Made by a program: the position numbers and the translations under genes. The notes under the pieces are model-generated. The model was not told where the DNA came from. It made no database searches and saw only the letters and a program-made list of their open reading frames with translations. Below, in pieces: positions 46,704 to 59,561 of a stretch of 64,000 nt of DNA (within the stretch, counting starts at the first letter, position 1; every line of letters starts with the position of its first letter). The stretch comes from Hermodice carunculata (taxonomy: Eukaryota; Annelida; Polychaeta; Eunicida; Amphinomidae), in contig CAXHWN010002588.1 of the NCBI GenBank assembly GCA_964020975.1, positions 868,001 through 932,000 of the forward strand, in the 5' to 3' direction.

Positions 46704-49700
46704 CTGAAAATAGAAACATAACACACCATTAGACTTACAATTCCTATTTTCAAAACAGGAAGACCATGGGATTGTCTAATGCTGTAGAGGATTCTTGGAT
46801 ATATCCATGACCAATGTTCAGTGTCAAGGTGATGGACTGGTTGACATGCCTAGCACTTAGCACAAACTACTCACCTGAAAGGTTCCACTGAATCAGGTGA
46901 AAAAAACACACGCAATGGCAATGATTAAGCTATAAACGATTATAAAACCAAAAAAGGCCTAGGGCAATTCAAGGTAGAAAGAAGGAAAAAAGAATTGACT
47001 CTCTTGGAATCATGGGGTCACACTTGTTCTAAATTAGATAAGCTTGACAATGACACAAAGAAGACTAAATAATTATGGGTTCTTGGTAACATGTACTATT
47101 AATATTTACAATACTGTACAATAGTTCAAGTCAAGGAGATGGAAGAATCATCTACAGTCACTCTCAGTTGGCAGGGCAATTGTACATGTATATACAATCA
47201 CAAGTTGTATTTACCGGGTAAATAAGTTTTTTTGTCTACGTTCCTTTATGAAAGTGATTACTGATGCCAAAAGGGGTACCTCTGATGACATATATAGCCC
47301 CACATACTATCCTCATGAAAACTTAGTGCACCAATTTGAACCTGATTATTTGCCACATGATGATGAACTGACAAGTAGACACATATGCACATCTGCTACT
47401 TCAAAGCAAAAAAAAGCATTCAGAGGACGGATTACCCTCGACACCCACAATCTTTTTTTCCTCAAGTCTGCTTTTTTTTGTGTGTGTGAGACTTCGGAGT
47501 AGAATACTTTACATACAATTTCCATATTTTTGTCTCTGAAATGAAAGAGCACTTTTGGATGTGTTCTCGGGGTAGGTCCTGGTGACAGAGACCACTGTAC
47601 TACGCGTGGGAAAACAAAATCAAAACTACACATCTTCGATCACAAGCGATCAGTGAGAGGAAGCCTCCCCCCCACCCAAGCTCCCACTTCAGTCATCCCA
47701 GGTTATAGCCCATTGATCTCGGTGACCTTTAAAGGTCACATTGAACTACAAAATTATACAGTGTTACAATAGCTACAACTTGAGCCCAACATGCTACAAA
47801 TTGGCTGAAACTTTATTGAGTTATGGCTCAATGAAAATTTCAAAGTGCAAAATGACCTTGACCTTTGACCTGCAGAGGTCACATGTAAATTAAAAAAATG
47901 TGCAGTGTGATAATAGCTACTTTGACCCCTAACATGATCCAAGTGGGATTAAAATTGACCCAGTTATGCCTCAATGAAAATTTCAAAATGCCAAATGACC
48001 TTGAAATTTGACCTTAAGAGGTCACATGCAAAATAGTGCAGTGTGACAATAACTACAATTAGGCCCCACGATGGTCCAAATCATATGTAAATTGATAGAT
48101 TTATGGCTCAATGAATACTTCAAAGGGCCAAATGACCATGACCGTTGACCTCTAGAGGTTACATGTATATTACAAAATTGTGCAGTGTTATAATAGCTAC
48201 AATTTAGCCCCAAAATGGTCCAAATCAGATTAAAATTGACCTTGTTATGGCTCAATGAAACTTTCAAAGGGTCAAATGATCTTGACTTTTGACCTTTTGT
48301 AGTCACATGTAAATTATAAAATTGTGTGGCGATACATTTCACACATTTTGAGCCCAACATGAACAAAACTGGATAAAAAGTGATCAAATTATGGCAAAAT
48401 GAAGGATTTTGAGGGTAAATGGCCTTGACTCTGAAAGGTCATATATATATGTGGCCATTATGGCACTCCCTATGCATTGAGCCCAACCTGATCAAAATCG
48501 GATGAAAATTGACCAAGTTATGGCCACTTGAATATTTCAAGATGGCAGAAGACCTTGACCTTAAAGTCTTAATGGTCAAATTTTGTGTACAAGAAATGTG
48601 TGCTGTTTAAATTCCTACATTTTGAGCCAAGCATGGTGAAAATTCAATGAAAAGTGATGTTAGTTCAGTACGTTATGTCAGGTTGAAAATCTTCAGATCA
48701 CTAAATGACCTTTACCTTTGATCTTTCAAGGTCATATGTAGATTTTTCTAGTTATGTCTAGAGTTGAGCTATGCAATAAACTTAACATCGCTCAAATCCA
48801 TTAAGAGCTTTTCGAGATATAGACATGTTTCCATAAGTAGGTCATGGTGTCCTTAAAAATTAGGTCAAGGTCACAAATCGAATGCATCACCTTAAAGGGT
48901 ATTAGTAGGTGTTTTAAAATTGGCCAATAGTGTTTCAAAGGTCATTGGCAACTCCGAGTTATTACCTTCCAAATATTGACATAAAACAAAACTGGAAAAG
49001 GTCATGACCTTGAAAATATAGGTCAAAGTGACAGATCACATATCAAGTGCAAAACTTCAGTACACAGGTTTATTCCTGCTAGAATGACATCTTGTAGGCC
49101 CCACCTCTCTCTCTGAGATTTTGCACATATAAATTTTTTTCGCATAAAAACGTGGGTTTTTTCAAGCGGCCATATGACCAGATGATCACCGGGAGGAATA
49201 CAGTTCATGTACTCACTGTCACGTGAAGGCTGATGCCTGCTGTGTCTGTGCTTTGTGGTGGGGGTCCCACCCTTCCCCTGTTCTGTACCACTTGTTTCTG
49301 CTTTCCTCTTATGTGTTTTATGTCCCACTGTCTCCATTTTGCTCCACATCTCATCGTCATCGAGGTCTTCATCCGACTGCTGGAGCTGTTCTGTGTGTGG
49401 CTGTGTGACCCGTTGGTCTGAGTCGCTGCTGCTGGCTGACAGCTCAGCAGAGAACAGCAGGCAGTTCAGCCGGGACTTGAGATAAAACTGCCAACAAAAG
49501 ATGGAGTCAAAATTTTCAATAAGACAATATCTTCAAAGAGCACAAAGCATGTCATCTAAATATGCACTGGCACATTGAAATCTGTCTTGAAATATCGCTC
49601 CAAGGGATGATTGACTTATGCTTTCCAAAGACAGATTGTCTTTCCAAGCAGTCCCTCATGAGAGGGGCTGTTGAATGCTGATAAACCTTCAAAGTTGGCT

Positions 49701-52700
49701 CTTTTTTTTTTTATTGGCCGCAATGGGCGGCCGATACTAGATCAAACGAAGGAAGTTCAGCCATGGGTGGCAATGCTACATCTGCACATGCCATACTGCC
49801 AGAAATCCTATTTCACAACAGTAGCATCATTTTTACCCAAATTTGGGGTTCAATAAGAATTTTACATCAGGGTCATTTGGATTTATGTGCTTAACTTTTC
49901 CTATATATAAGTATGCATGCATTCACAAGGTGAGCTTCAGTCTACGACATTCCTCACTCGTGTACACTGTGGCCAATAGTACGTGGACCCTGTTCAATAG
50001 TAATCTTTCACAACAGACAGTCCATCAATAGAGGTATATCCCACAATGTCTTAATATGTTGTAGGCATAGCCTAAGATGTCCGTGTCAGTATTACAAAGT
50101 ATCAATAATGATGTCCATGGATCAGGCAGTAGCACCTGGTGACTGGGTCCCTCTAACAGCCATTTACTAAACCAGTCTTGAAGGAGGAGGCCTTTATAGT
50201 ACCTCGAGCAGCTGAACGAACCCATATTCTGTCACATTGCCTTTCTTTTTGTTAGACGCTGTTCCACAAATTGAAAGTACTGTGCCCTAGATCTCTATAT
50301 CCCCATTCAAATAGTGTCATAACCTGTGGCAGAGACATAGTGAGTACAGAGACGATTGTTGGAATCTTGCTTGACAATACCAAATCTGAGTGTTCATTGG
50401 TAACATAGCACTTGAGGGCTTCTGAGGGACGTGTGTGAGTTGCGATGTGGAAGGCTTCCAGAAATGACCTGGTTACTGGTGACTCCAGGCATTAATTAAG
50501 GTATCATGCAACATGCACAACAAATGTTACATACTTCACGATATTTATTTAGGCTACCCTCACACCTGTTAAGTTTTTCTATTCCGTGGAAACCCGTTTC
50601 CAGCCCCAGAAGCGTGTTTGCCAGGCCCAGGTTCCATCGAAGTGTCAACAATGCCAGTTGTTGAATCCTTATCATTTATACCACTTTATTGACAATGTTT
50701 TCTAAACAGACATGAATTATTGACATAATTTCCATAGAGCCATGTAGGTTTGAGACTTTGGGGTGAATAAAACTGCAGAAATTATCCTGGATGAATAAAT
50801 AAGGCAATGACTGCACCAATGTGCAGTTAGGGGTGACAAAGAAAATCGATTCCATTGATTAGATGCTGAGTAGTCTTCAGATTGGATAATTTATTGTTCT
50901 GTTATGTCCTGTGTTCACATGTGTTTATGGTAAGAGCTCACTGACACTCGTTATAATAGTAATCTTTAAAAAATATGCAATCTCTCAGAGGTGATGTTTG
51001 TAACAACGCCACTGTGCCGCTTTATTACTCTGTTAAATTTCAGAACACACTTCCTTATGAACTTGGAAATTTATCTTCACCTTAGGGCAATTTCCTTTTT
51101 AAAGGAGACTTGTTTGTGTGTGTGTGTGTGTGTGTGTATGAACTAACAACATCTGCAATGCTTCTCATTGTCAGAGATATTCTAGGTGGCACCACTGTAT
51201 ACATAGGGGATAAGAGTTTCATTTGAGCCGCTGTATACAAAGGGTATCAGGATCATGTATTATGAAAAGGGAGCACCAAAAGCCTGGCTGGAGTCAAATG
51301 CTTATTTCTATAGTGTACCACTTCAAAAGATACAGTCATGTACATTATTATGATATAGCATAAAAGCTCAATTATTAACAAACACACCAGGCAAAATATA
51401 TAATAAAAGTCATAAAATATGATAAATATGGCAATGGCATATTTTACATAAAATGTTCACAACATACTATGTGTTCACTTATCAACTTCATTTACTAACA
51501 GTAAATCAAGGAATGGAACATACCAAAGACAGGATAGTTGGGCAACTGTAAGTCAATGTCAAACTAGTTTCTTTCAGGACATTAGAATCAATCATATGCT
51601 TAAATTGTGCAATGACAACAAATTGAAATCTTCTTGTGTCATCCATATAGTATTCACCAGTCAGAAAAATCAGTTTATTATTTTCAAAACTACAAACAGT
51701 GGAACCTGATGGTAGAGATTCCAGTGTACAAGAGCAGAGTTAATAACAGTTGTATTATGTGATCTGTAATGAGGGACGATATATAGAGCACACGGAAACA
51801 AGATGTTTGATCTGTTTACCAGTGCCACATGCCAAATAAGATAACTCTTTTTTATACCAACTTGAAATGAATGTGACTTCAGCTTATGGGGCACATTTAT
51901 CAAGCATGTAAAACAATGGGTTTTCTTTTACCAAGGTACATTGTAATAAAGTGAAGGATGTTTGACCAGCGTACAGATGGAATCTGTACACCAAATTTTT
52001 TGCTTTAAAAAATGTTGCTGAACATTCTTTTTTTTTCTTTTTTAAAATGAAGATAATAGCTTTAGCGGTAAACTACAACATGGAAGCTTCATATGATTGC
52101 ACACTTTGAATCACAAATTTGCACTTTCAGCTGATGTGTGTGTACTCTTAAACTTTATGGGAACTGAGCAAACTGTTGTTTTTTTTCTCAGTGCGTTGAT
52201 GAAAGTGATTGACTAATGGCCCATTACTTTCTTGATCACAAAAACATAAAGCAATAAAAAAAGATCAAAAGTGAGAAGTTAATGACAATTACTATATCAA
52301 ATGCTCTCTGGCACTTTAATAGGAACAAGAGGGCTGTGTGAACAGCCCGTGCCTCAGCTGATCTTGACATTCACCACACTTGCAGCTCTATGAACTTGGG
52401 AAAGGATCAAGGACACAATGTTCTGAGTAAGTCTGAACTTTATAGAACAACACTTACATGTGCAACATCAAAGTTCAAGTAGTTCTCAAGTTATAATGCA
52501 GAGTAAAATTCATGTATGTTGCACTGTGACCCAACAAACGAGGTCAAGGTCATTCATGTACTGTCTCAGCATGACCTTCATACAGAATAATTAACATGTG
52601 TAGCTAACTCAAAACAGATCTCAAGTTATCAAGTAAACAGTAAATTTCGTGTCAGTTGTCCTGTGAATTAGCATTAGAATGCCCATTGACTTACAAGATC

Positions 52701-55700
52701 TTTTAAGATTTGTCCAAAAAAAGAACAAAAAAATTCATTAAAAATACAAAAAATCACTGGAGCATGAACATTTGAACAAAATTGGTAGAAATCCACCCAA
52801 CGTACATTGCCACCAAGTTTGAAGTTAATCTGGATGACGGTTTTGGAGAAGAAGTCGAAAATGTGAATTAGCATTAGAATGCCCATAGACTTCCATAGTA
52901 ATCGACAGGAAAACAGAATTGAAAAAATCGTTAAAAATCAGGAATCCGCAGCATTCCCACATAGTGTACAACTTTGTTTGACCCTTCTACAAGGAACACA
53001 TCCACCATGTTTCAGCTTAATCTGAGTGACGGTTCTGGAGAAGAAGTCGAAAATAGCTACAACACACAAAAATTCATAAAAAATTAGGAAAAAATTGCAG
53101 CGCCACCTGGTGAACAAATTAAGAACTAGGAGTCCCAGGAAGTGTTCCTGTGTGATATCAAAGCAATTGGGTGAGCACTTTCGGAGAAGAAGATTTTTTA
53201 AGATTTACCCAAAAACGAGCAAAAAAATTCATTAAAAATCCAAAAATCACTGGACCGTGACCATTTGAACAAACTTGGTAGAGACCCAAGCAAGGCACAT
53301 CTCCACCAAGTTTGAAGTGAATCTGGCTGGCGGTTTTTGTGGACGACGGACGGACGACGGACCCTCAAAAAAACCTCAGCTGACTGACAAGTCAGCTGAG
53401 GTAAAAAGGTGCTTGCCTACATTTTACCATTAGATTCCCCTTGGTTATATACACAAAATTCACCTTGTGAATCAGTTGTCGAGACTGAATGTCATGAACA
53501 CGCAAAAAACGGTCTAAACCACAGGAAGCCACCAGGGGCATTGTGGGATGGCACTGGATACACCGGATACTTCCAGCAAAACCTTTGTAACGTTGCACCA
53601 GCTGACCTGGAAACATAACATAAAAGGATTCAAAGATGTATATTTGATCAAATATTTTTACAAATTTTGCTATAAATATCCAGAGATGGTTAGAAAGTTT
53701 GGCTTCAATAATTTTAGAGATTTTAGACTTGCCTGTTTTGCTACTTAATTTTGCCTTTTGGCATCATTCTGTTTTAATATTCACCTTTCAGGCATTTTAA
53801 GCTAGCTTTTTTTCTGTTAGGTTACACCCCAAGGGGCTATTAGTAGCAAGCAATGGCCTACAACAGTTACAAGCTTGCCTAATTGTACTTGACATCTGGT
53901 TAAAAGAATTATATTTTGATTGCATTTTCTTGATTGAAATACTAATGACTTTCATTCTTTTCTGACTTGCCCTACAAATTTTGCTGTTACTATCCAAAGT
54001 TTGGCTACAGTAATTTTACAGATTTTAGATTTGCCTGTTTTGCTACTTAATTCTATCCTTTGGCATCATTCTGTTTTAATGTTCCCTTTCAAGCATTTTA
54101 GGCTGACAAGTTTCCTGTCAGGTTAAACCCCCAGGGGCTATGGGTAGCAAGCAGTAGCCGATGACACAAGTTTGCCTAATTGTACCTCAAATTGTGTGTT
54201 TTCTTTTGTTCCCCCCCCCCCCCTTTTTTTTTGTTTTTGTTTGTTTTTTTGTTTGTTTTTTTTTTTGGTTAAATTGCCTTTATGATGATACAAGTATAGT
54301 GTTGAAGATCCTCCTCTGACAGATCACAAACAAGAGGCCCATGGGCCTTATGCTGTGCTGGCACTGTGGCTATATTTCACCTGTTCATTCAAAGTTGCAA
54401 GTCCTCAAGTGGCTTCTGCACATATCAAGCTTATGTACATTTAGTATATAAAATGTCCACCAGATGGCACTTCACTCCACATGTAATCATAGCTTATTTG
54501 TGCAATTCCTGTGATGGATATTCTTGCATGTGCCAAGACAACAATGAGTAAGTCCTAAACATTATGTCCTCAGTGACCTTGGGACAGAAGATCAAGGTCA
54601 CCCACATTATATAATACAAGAGGCCCATAGGCCCGATGCTGTGTTGACATTGCCATTGCCATTGATGTCCAAGATACACCCTGCCATTACAAAATCACCT
54701 CTTTCAACTTTACAGGCATGGTGGCCTCACAAAAATATGTCAAGGTCACTGATAATAAATGAAATTCTAGCTTTGGACATTGTCTATATATCCTATAAAT
54801 TTAGCAAGTCTAATCCAATTATTTGTCAGGATATGGAATTTTATATCTTAAAACACATTTTGGCTCATAATTTTCCGTCAAATTATAGGTGGCACCACTA
54901 GTATCATTACCAACTTACAATTTGATCTCACACACAATCACACTGAATTTGGTGAAGATCTGCCACAAATTAAAAAATGCTAGAGTGTTCACAAGATTTT
55001 CATATTTTGACTCCTATATTGAATAATATTGTAGGTGGCACCACCACTATTGAAATGAACCTAGATAAGTACACACCCTATAAGTCCTGAAAGTTATATT
55101 GGGCTGACTTGAAAACTGTGGAGGGTATTGCGGTCACAATGTTTTCACATTTTGACCTGTACATTACATAATACTATAAGTGGCGCCACCAACATTGATG
55201 TCCAGATAGATTTTTATACCTTTAATGACTCCTAAGCGTTATATAGGCCTATCTCAAAAATTGTGGGGTCCAGAGCATTCACGAGATGACCCCCTAGTTT
55301 CAAACTCGCCATTTGACCTTGACCTTCAACTTTGATTAAAAAATTGTTATGTTCAAAATATGCGCCCCAAATCCAGCTTTCCATATATACTCTGTTCAAA
55401 TCGGGTAATAACTTTTCGAGTTATTGACAAAAAATAATAAACTTGGGCAAGCGCCAAACTCCATAATTAATGGGTCACAGTGACCCATCCCAAAAGTTGG
55501 TCAACAAGTACAGTTTTATGTATCATGTAACCAAGTGCAATTTTGATCTGGAGGCTCAATTCTCTTTGCCATTGATGTCCAAGCTACACCCGGCCATTAC
55601 AAAATCACTTCTTTTAACTTTACAGGCACGATGACTTCACAAAAATAGGTCAAGGTCACTGCTAATACATAATATTCTAGCTTTGGCCATGGCTTATATA

Positions 55701-58168
55701 TCCTATAAATTTGGCAAGTCTAATCCAATTACTTTCCCAAATATGGAATTTCACAGCTTAAAACATATTTTGTCATATATACTTTCCATCAAATTATAGT
55801 GGTGTCACTAGTATCACTATTACTAGCAACTTAGACTTTGATCTTCCCCATAATCCCATCACATTTCATGAAGATCCATTAGAAATTAAAGATGCTAGAG
55901 CATTCACAAGATTTTCATATTATGAACCATATATTGCATAATACTGTAGGTAGTGCCACCACCTTTGAAAGGAACATAGATTTTCATACACCCTATAAGT
56001 CCTGAAAGTTATACTGGGTCAACTTGAAAACTGTGGATGGTATCATGATGACGAGCAAAAGTTTATGGATGGATGGCAAGACAGACATGAGCGGTCACAT
56101 AAGCTGTGCAACCTCAGGTCACCAGAGTTAAGAACAATAGGCCACACATAATTTATTGTCAATTTCTGAATGCACTTTTTTAAAATGATAAAGGTAGCAG
56201 GGTTTTTTGTTTGCCTTACTTTTTACTGGAAAAAAGGCAGGGAGTTCTTTTCTCCAGACATTGTGTTGAATTAAGTCCACACTCATGGCAGAACTGGATT
56301 TGTTTATTATGTTAAATAGTATTTTATGAATAAGTACACTGTTACTTGCACTATAGCTAATTGTTATGTCTGTAATGTCCATAACTATCACAAAACCTCC
56401 TAACAGATGAATGTTTATATGGCAAAAGTAATGATTTACGAGTACATAACTATTCAAACATTGAAACTAATTTTTAAAAAAATGCTGCATCTATCCTTTA
56501 TACATTATATGATGATACTTTACATCACATAGTGTTTTTAAGGTGGATGTCATGCTAACAGCTATAATAGCCTTAATGAGAGTCTCCTGGCCAATACCTG
56601 TTGTATATTATGCTTTGTACAATTTTATTTTTCATGGTGAAATAAAAGAATTTGAGTCTTGACTCTTTCTTATACTCAAGTACAAAGATATCGTTTGCAA
56701 CCAAAATTTGTTTCATATATGTTAATCTCAAAAAAACAACACAGTTTGGTATATGATCCTTGCAATGTAATACTTATTACTAAGCAGCAGTCGCAATCTC
56801 AGATTGTTTGCAAATGATCTTAATATTGAGTCTTGTTTTGCAGGGTTTTCCATAAATAGAACAAGAAGAGTGTTAGAAGCTAAAATTAAACCCAGCCTTC
56901 TCTTCCCGCAAAATGTCAACAAGTGAGAACAAGGGAATTTCACATCATGTCCAGAAATGTTCCGGAAAACAACGATTATGTTTCACATATACAGGACCAT
57001 GGACAGATGTAAATTGATTGTTCAAAGACAGAATCAAGGGTGCTATTCAGTATCATTGTGAACAACGACCCTGAATCATGCAAAATTTTAGGAATCAAAC
57101 TCATGGGTAGACCATCACATAAAATGCCCATGGCCATTGAGGCCTCCTTGAAGTTCCAGCATGATTGTGTTAAGTATTTTTACAGTTTTGCAAGGACTCC
57201 CTTTGATCTGCGTGACACCAAGTGGCACACCCTTTTTTCAGACCGTGGATGTGAGAAAGTATTTAGTCACAGGGCTTGCTTTTGTAGTATCAAAAAAAGA
57301 TTCACAAAAACATGTTTGGAGGTTTCTCACTGATGACCCGTTTATAAATTCCTTCTGCTGGTATGGCTTTGAATTATTAAAATTTTGAATCATACATGAA
57401 TACATGATACTATTTATTAATCAATGTACACATTTAGACACTGATTGAATTGGTTAAGTATTTAGAGATTGGATTGGGCTTTCTTTTTTTTTTTTTTTTT
57501 GATTCAGAACTCAATGGAAGATGTGACACTGTTAATTGCTACTGTCTGTGTAATAAATTTGTTATGCTGATGTTCAAGCTTCAATTCAATATATATACTG
57601 GGCGAAGAGGAGCCTAATACACCTGATGTGATATGGGGAAAGCCAGAAAATGTCTGATTTCTTGAAGGGATACCTACATGTATATTAGAAGCATCTTTTT
57701 TTCACACACAGAATTAGTAGACTGCTGCCAATTAAACTGTTGGTCAATATATGCAGCTAAATATTGAATCTTATCTACTTGTGGCAGGGTCTTTGTTCCT
57801 GACACAATGTTTAAACAAGGTTTTATTTTCTTGTGTTTTTGGAGCATACATGTATTATAACACAGTTTGATTTATCTAAGTTCAGTGCTAGCTAATCAAC
57901 CCATAACTTATAGCAGGTCCACTTCTTAATTATGTTTCAGTGCCTTAATGTTGTTTCCAGTGGAAACATTTCCCTACATATAGTGAAAATTGAATTGAAT
58001 TTGTGTAAAATTAAAAGACTTGCTGGTCAACTGAAAATCTGGGTTGCCCGGAGAGCTAGTGAAAAAAGGAATCCGTCTGCCCAAGTCGTGAGACTTGAAC
58101 TGCAGCACTTACCTTTCCTGAGGTCAAGCAGACCCATGCTTCCTTGAGTGTTCCCAACTATCACCTGC
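46672..58168 (-). CDS. WDR74: WDR74 3' half, four joined exons
   Basis: WDR74 is a WD40-propeller protein of the nucleolus and nucleoplasm, known in vertebrates and yeast (Nsa1) to act in 60S pre-ribosome maturation with the NVL/Rix7 AAA-ATPase. Four minus-strand exons (58168-58113, 53606-53464, 49487-49217, 46703-46672) join in frame with GT-AG borders and encode about 166 C-terminal residues; vertebrate WDR74 has about 385, so the first half is missing, presumably beyond 58.2 kb or outside the window. Seen residues include VIVGNTQGSMGLLDLRKG, then YKGFAGSIRCIQCHP and VASCGLDRFLRVHDIQ (last WD blades), then HKFYLKSRLNCLLFS, an acidic DEDLDDDEMWSKM stretch and a final KKKRKK tail, in the same order as remembered vertebrate WDR74. 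The introns (4.5, 4.0 and 2.5 kb) are full of repeats. Identification rests on recalled family sequence, not a search. Confidence 0.93.
47730..48760 (-). repeat. 142-bp tandem satellite, about 7 copies
   Basis: ATGACCTTGACCTTTGACCT and variants recur at 47852, 47998, 48133, 48277, 48423, 48551 and 48706 (about 142-bp spacing). It lies in the last WDR74 intron. Because the period is near 141, a minus-strand frame stays open over several units (SRSFGPLK-SLSHNSIN repeats), but this looks incidental. Confidence 0.85.
49217..49487 (-). CDS. WDR74: WDR74 exon (C-terminal linker and acidic region)
   Basis: The exon begins FYLKSRLNCLLFSAEL directly after HK of the previous exon, matching the family's HKVYLKS-LNCLL signature. 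It continues through a serine- and glutamine-rich linker, DEDLDDDEMWSKMETV (family D-ELW-SLE region) and a basic stretch ending HRHSRHQPSRD. The acceptor is TTTGTTGGCAG. The donor ACA|GTGAGTAC is near-consensus. Without splicing, the frame runs on to a stop at 49023-49025 with unrelated sequence. Splicing instead joins to the 46703 exon and gives a family-like lysine tail. Confidence 0.92.
49488..52319 (-). other. WDR74 intron, non-repeat part
   Basis: Lies between coding exons of WDR74. Holds a short TG repeat (51113-51138) and no convincing exon. Confidence 0.6.
52320..53402 (+). repeat. dispersed repeat family copy in WDR74 intron
   Basis: The first part (52320-52680, CAGCCCGTGCCTCAGCTGAT start) matches 62460-62820. 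The second part is the main family, ending with GACGACGGACGGACGACGG and the palindrome 53374-53402. Confidence 0.8.
53464..53606 (-). CDS. WDR74: WDR74 exon (last WD40 blade)
   Basis: This 143-nt exon encodes QLVQRYKGFAGSIRCIQC, HPTMPLVASCGLDRFLRV and HDIQSRQLIHK. The acceptor is TATGTTTCCAG and the donor AAG|GTGAAT. The phase matches both neighbours (two leading bases, ending on a whole codon). GLDRFLRVHD is the typical end of the final blade. A dispersed-repeat copy ends about 60 bases inside the downstream intron, and another repeat starts just upstream of the acceptor, so the exon is a conserved island within transposon-derived DNA. Confidence 0.95.
54616..56115 (+). repeat. 0.9-kb direct duplication in WDR74 intron
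   Basis: 54616-55150 and about 55555-56115 match (GCCATTGATGTCCAAG, TAAATTTAGCAAGTCTAATC, GTCCTGAAAGTTATA) at an offset near 915 bp. The start phrase AACAAGAGGCCCATGGGCCT also occurs at 54329. Confidence 0.75.
56116..58112 (-). other. WDR74 intron, distal part
   Basis: Includes a plus-strand AAATAAAAGAATTTGAGTCT tail near 56640 that looks like a retroposon 3' end, and an unrecognised 97-codon plus-strand frame at 57040-57333. Confidence 0.5.
58113..58168 (-). CDS. WDR74: WDR74 exon (WD-blade strand VIVGNT)
   Basis: The exon reads QVIVGNTQGSMGLLDLRK with a split final glycine codon. The acceptor is preceded by CATACTTTCAG and the donor is G|GTAAGTG. Two acceptor positions four bases apart are possible (first base 58168 or 58164); 58168 gives QVIVGNT, closest to the family. 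The leading base completes a codon from an upstream exon that I could not find between 58.2 kb and the window end. It joins the 53606 exon through a G|GT glycine codon. Confidence 0.9.
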
Positions 58169-59561
58169 CTGAAAGTATGAACAGCTGTACAGAATAGTTT
58201 CCAATGTAAACTGGTAGCACAGGATTTTGCATAATGACATAATCTTTCTTGTATTTTGTTCCATCTCTACAAATACATGACCAGCAACAGTTTTTGGTGG
58301 CATGATGACTTTTGGTGGACAACTGCAGGGAGTGATAGCCACCAGTGGTGACTGGTGGCAGTGCATGCTTTTCTGCCCTGGCCAGCAGATTTTGGTGGTG
58401 AACAGTGGTAGAGCTACCAGACCCTGCATACAGCCACCAAATGCTGCCAGTCACTGCCAAAAGACTGTCTCTTTTTGTCCAGGCTTGGTACTGGTTGTCT
58501 GCTGAACTTGGACAATTACCATTCGAAGTTTGCCTGCATAGACAGACCAACTCACCCTGCTATTAATAACACTGATTTCTATTACTGTAACTTTAGCAGG
58601 GTTAAATTTGTATTGGTGTCCAGTCAGAAAAAAAAAAAAGAAAGAAAAGCTATTTTGATTAAAGTGTAAGTCTAGGCCTACACAGGCAACCAGTAGTCAG
58701 TGACAGCTGGTTGTGAAGCATTGGTTCTGCTTATTCTTAAATGACAGAATTCACATATGAATAACAACATGCATTGTTGGGACCATTTACCCCAAGAGTC
58801 ATGAATACAAAACAGCAAAGCCTTCAACACTTATCCATAATTAATTTAGATTTTCCATTCTACACCTAAAGTGTCAAAATTTCATGTCCATTTTTTAAAT
58901 GTATCTTTAGTCACCATTTAGAATAGATATGGAGGATTATGGTGGCAGAAAGTTAAATTTTAAGACCAGCCAATATAAAGATCACTGAGGGGAGTCCATC
59001 ATTGGGTCTATATTTTGGACTTATGACTCTACAGAAAAAATACACACTGACAACTAAATAATTAATTTAGTAAATGACATGGGAATTAATAAGGTGTCAT
59101 TGTTTTTTGTGTGGTGATTTTTGTCCTATCTGTTCAATCATGTTAATAACTAGAAATTTAATTTAGTAGATATTTGATAAACACATGCGACAAAATACAC
59201 CACACACAAATTATGACACCTCATTAATCCCCAAGAGATCTTGGTCACAAGCCTTGCACATAGGCTACTGGGAGGCGCCAGCATCTGTGTGCACTGGCAG
59301 GTGGCTGATGTGAGAACTAAGAGCAGTAAACATTTATTTGGCAATACATATTCAGAATAAAATTCTGTTCAGGCATGGAGGCCTTAACAATATACATGTA
59401 TAAAAGTACCAAGTACAGATGAGTTAAAATATAAAACATAGATAGATGGCATGAGCAAATGCAATAAGACACATGACTGTTGATAAAGGGCCTACAAAAG
59501 TTCAACACTTCCAAAAATATGTGTCAAAATATTCTTTTTAAAACTGTAAAGGGAGCCCGCA

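Noticed and set aside
48022-48387. 121-codon minus-strand frame with repeating SRSFGPLK-SLSHN blocks
   Set aside because: It follows the 142-bp satellite, whose period near a multiple of three keeps the frame open. No start context, splice signals or family.
49023-49216. Read-through of the WDR74 exon to a stop at 49023
   Set aside because: A consensus donor at 49216 and the in-phase KKKRKK exon at 46703 explain the C-terminus better. The extra residues do not resemble the family.
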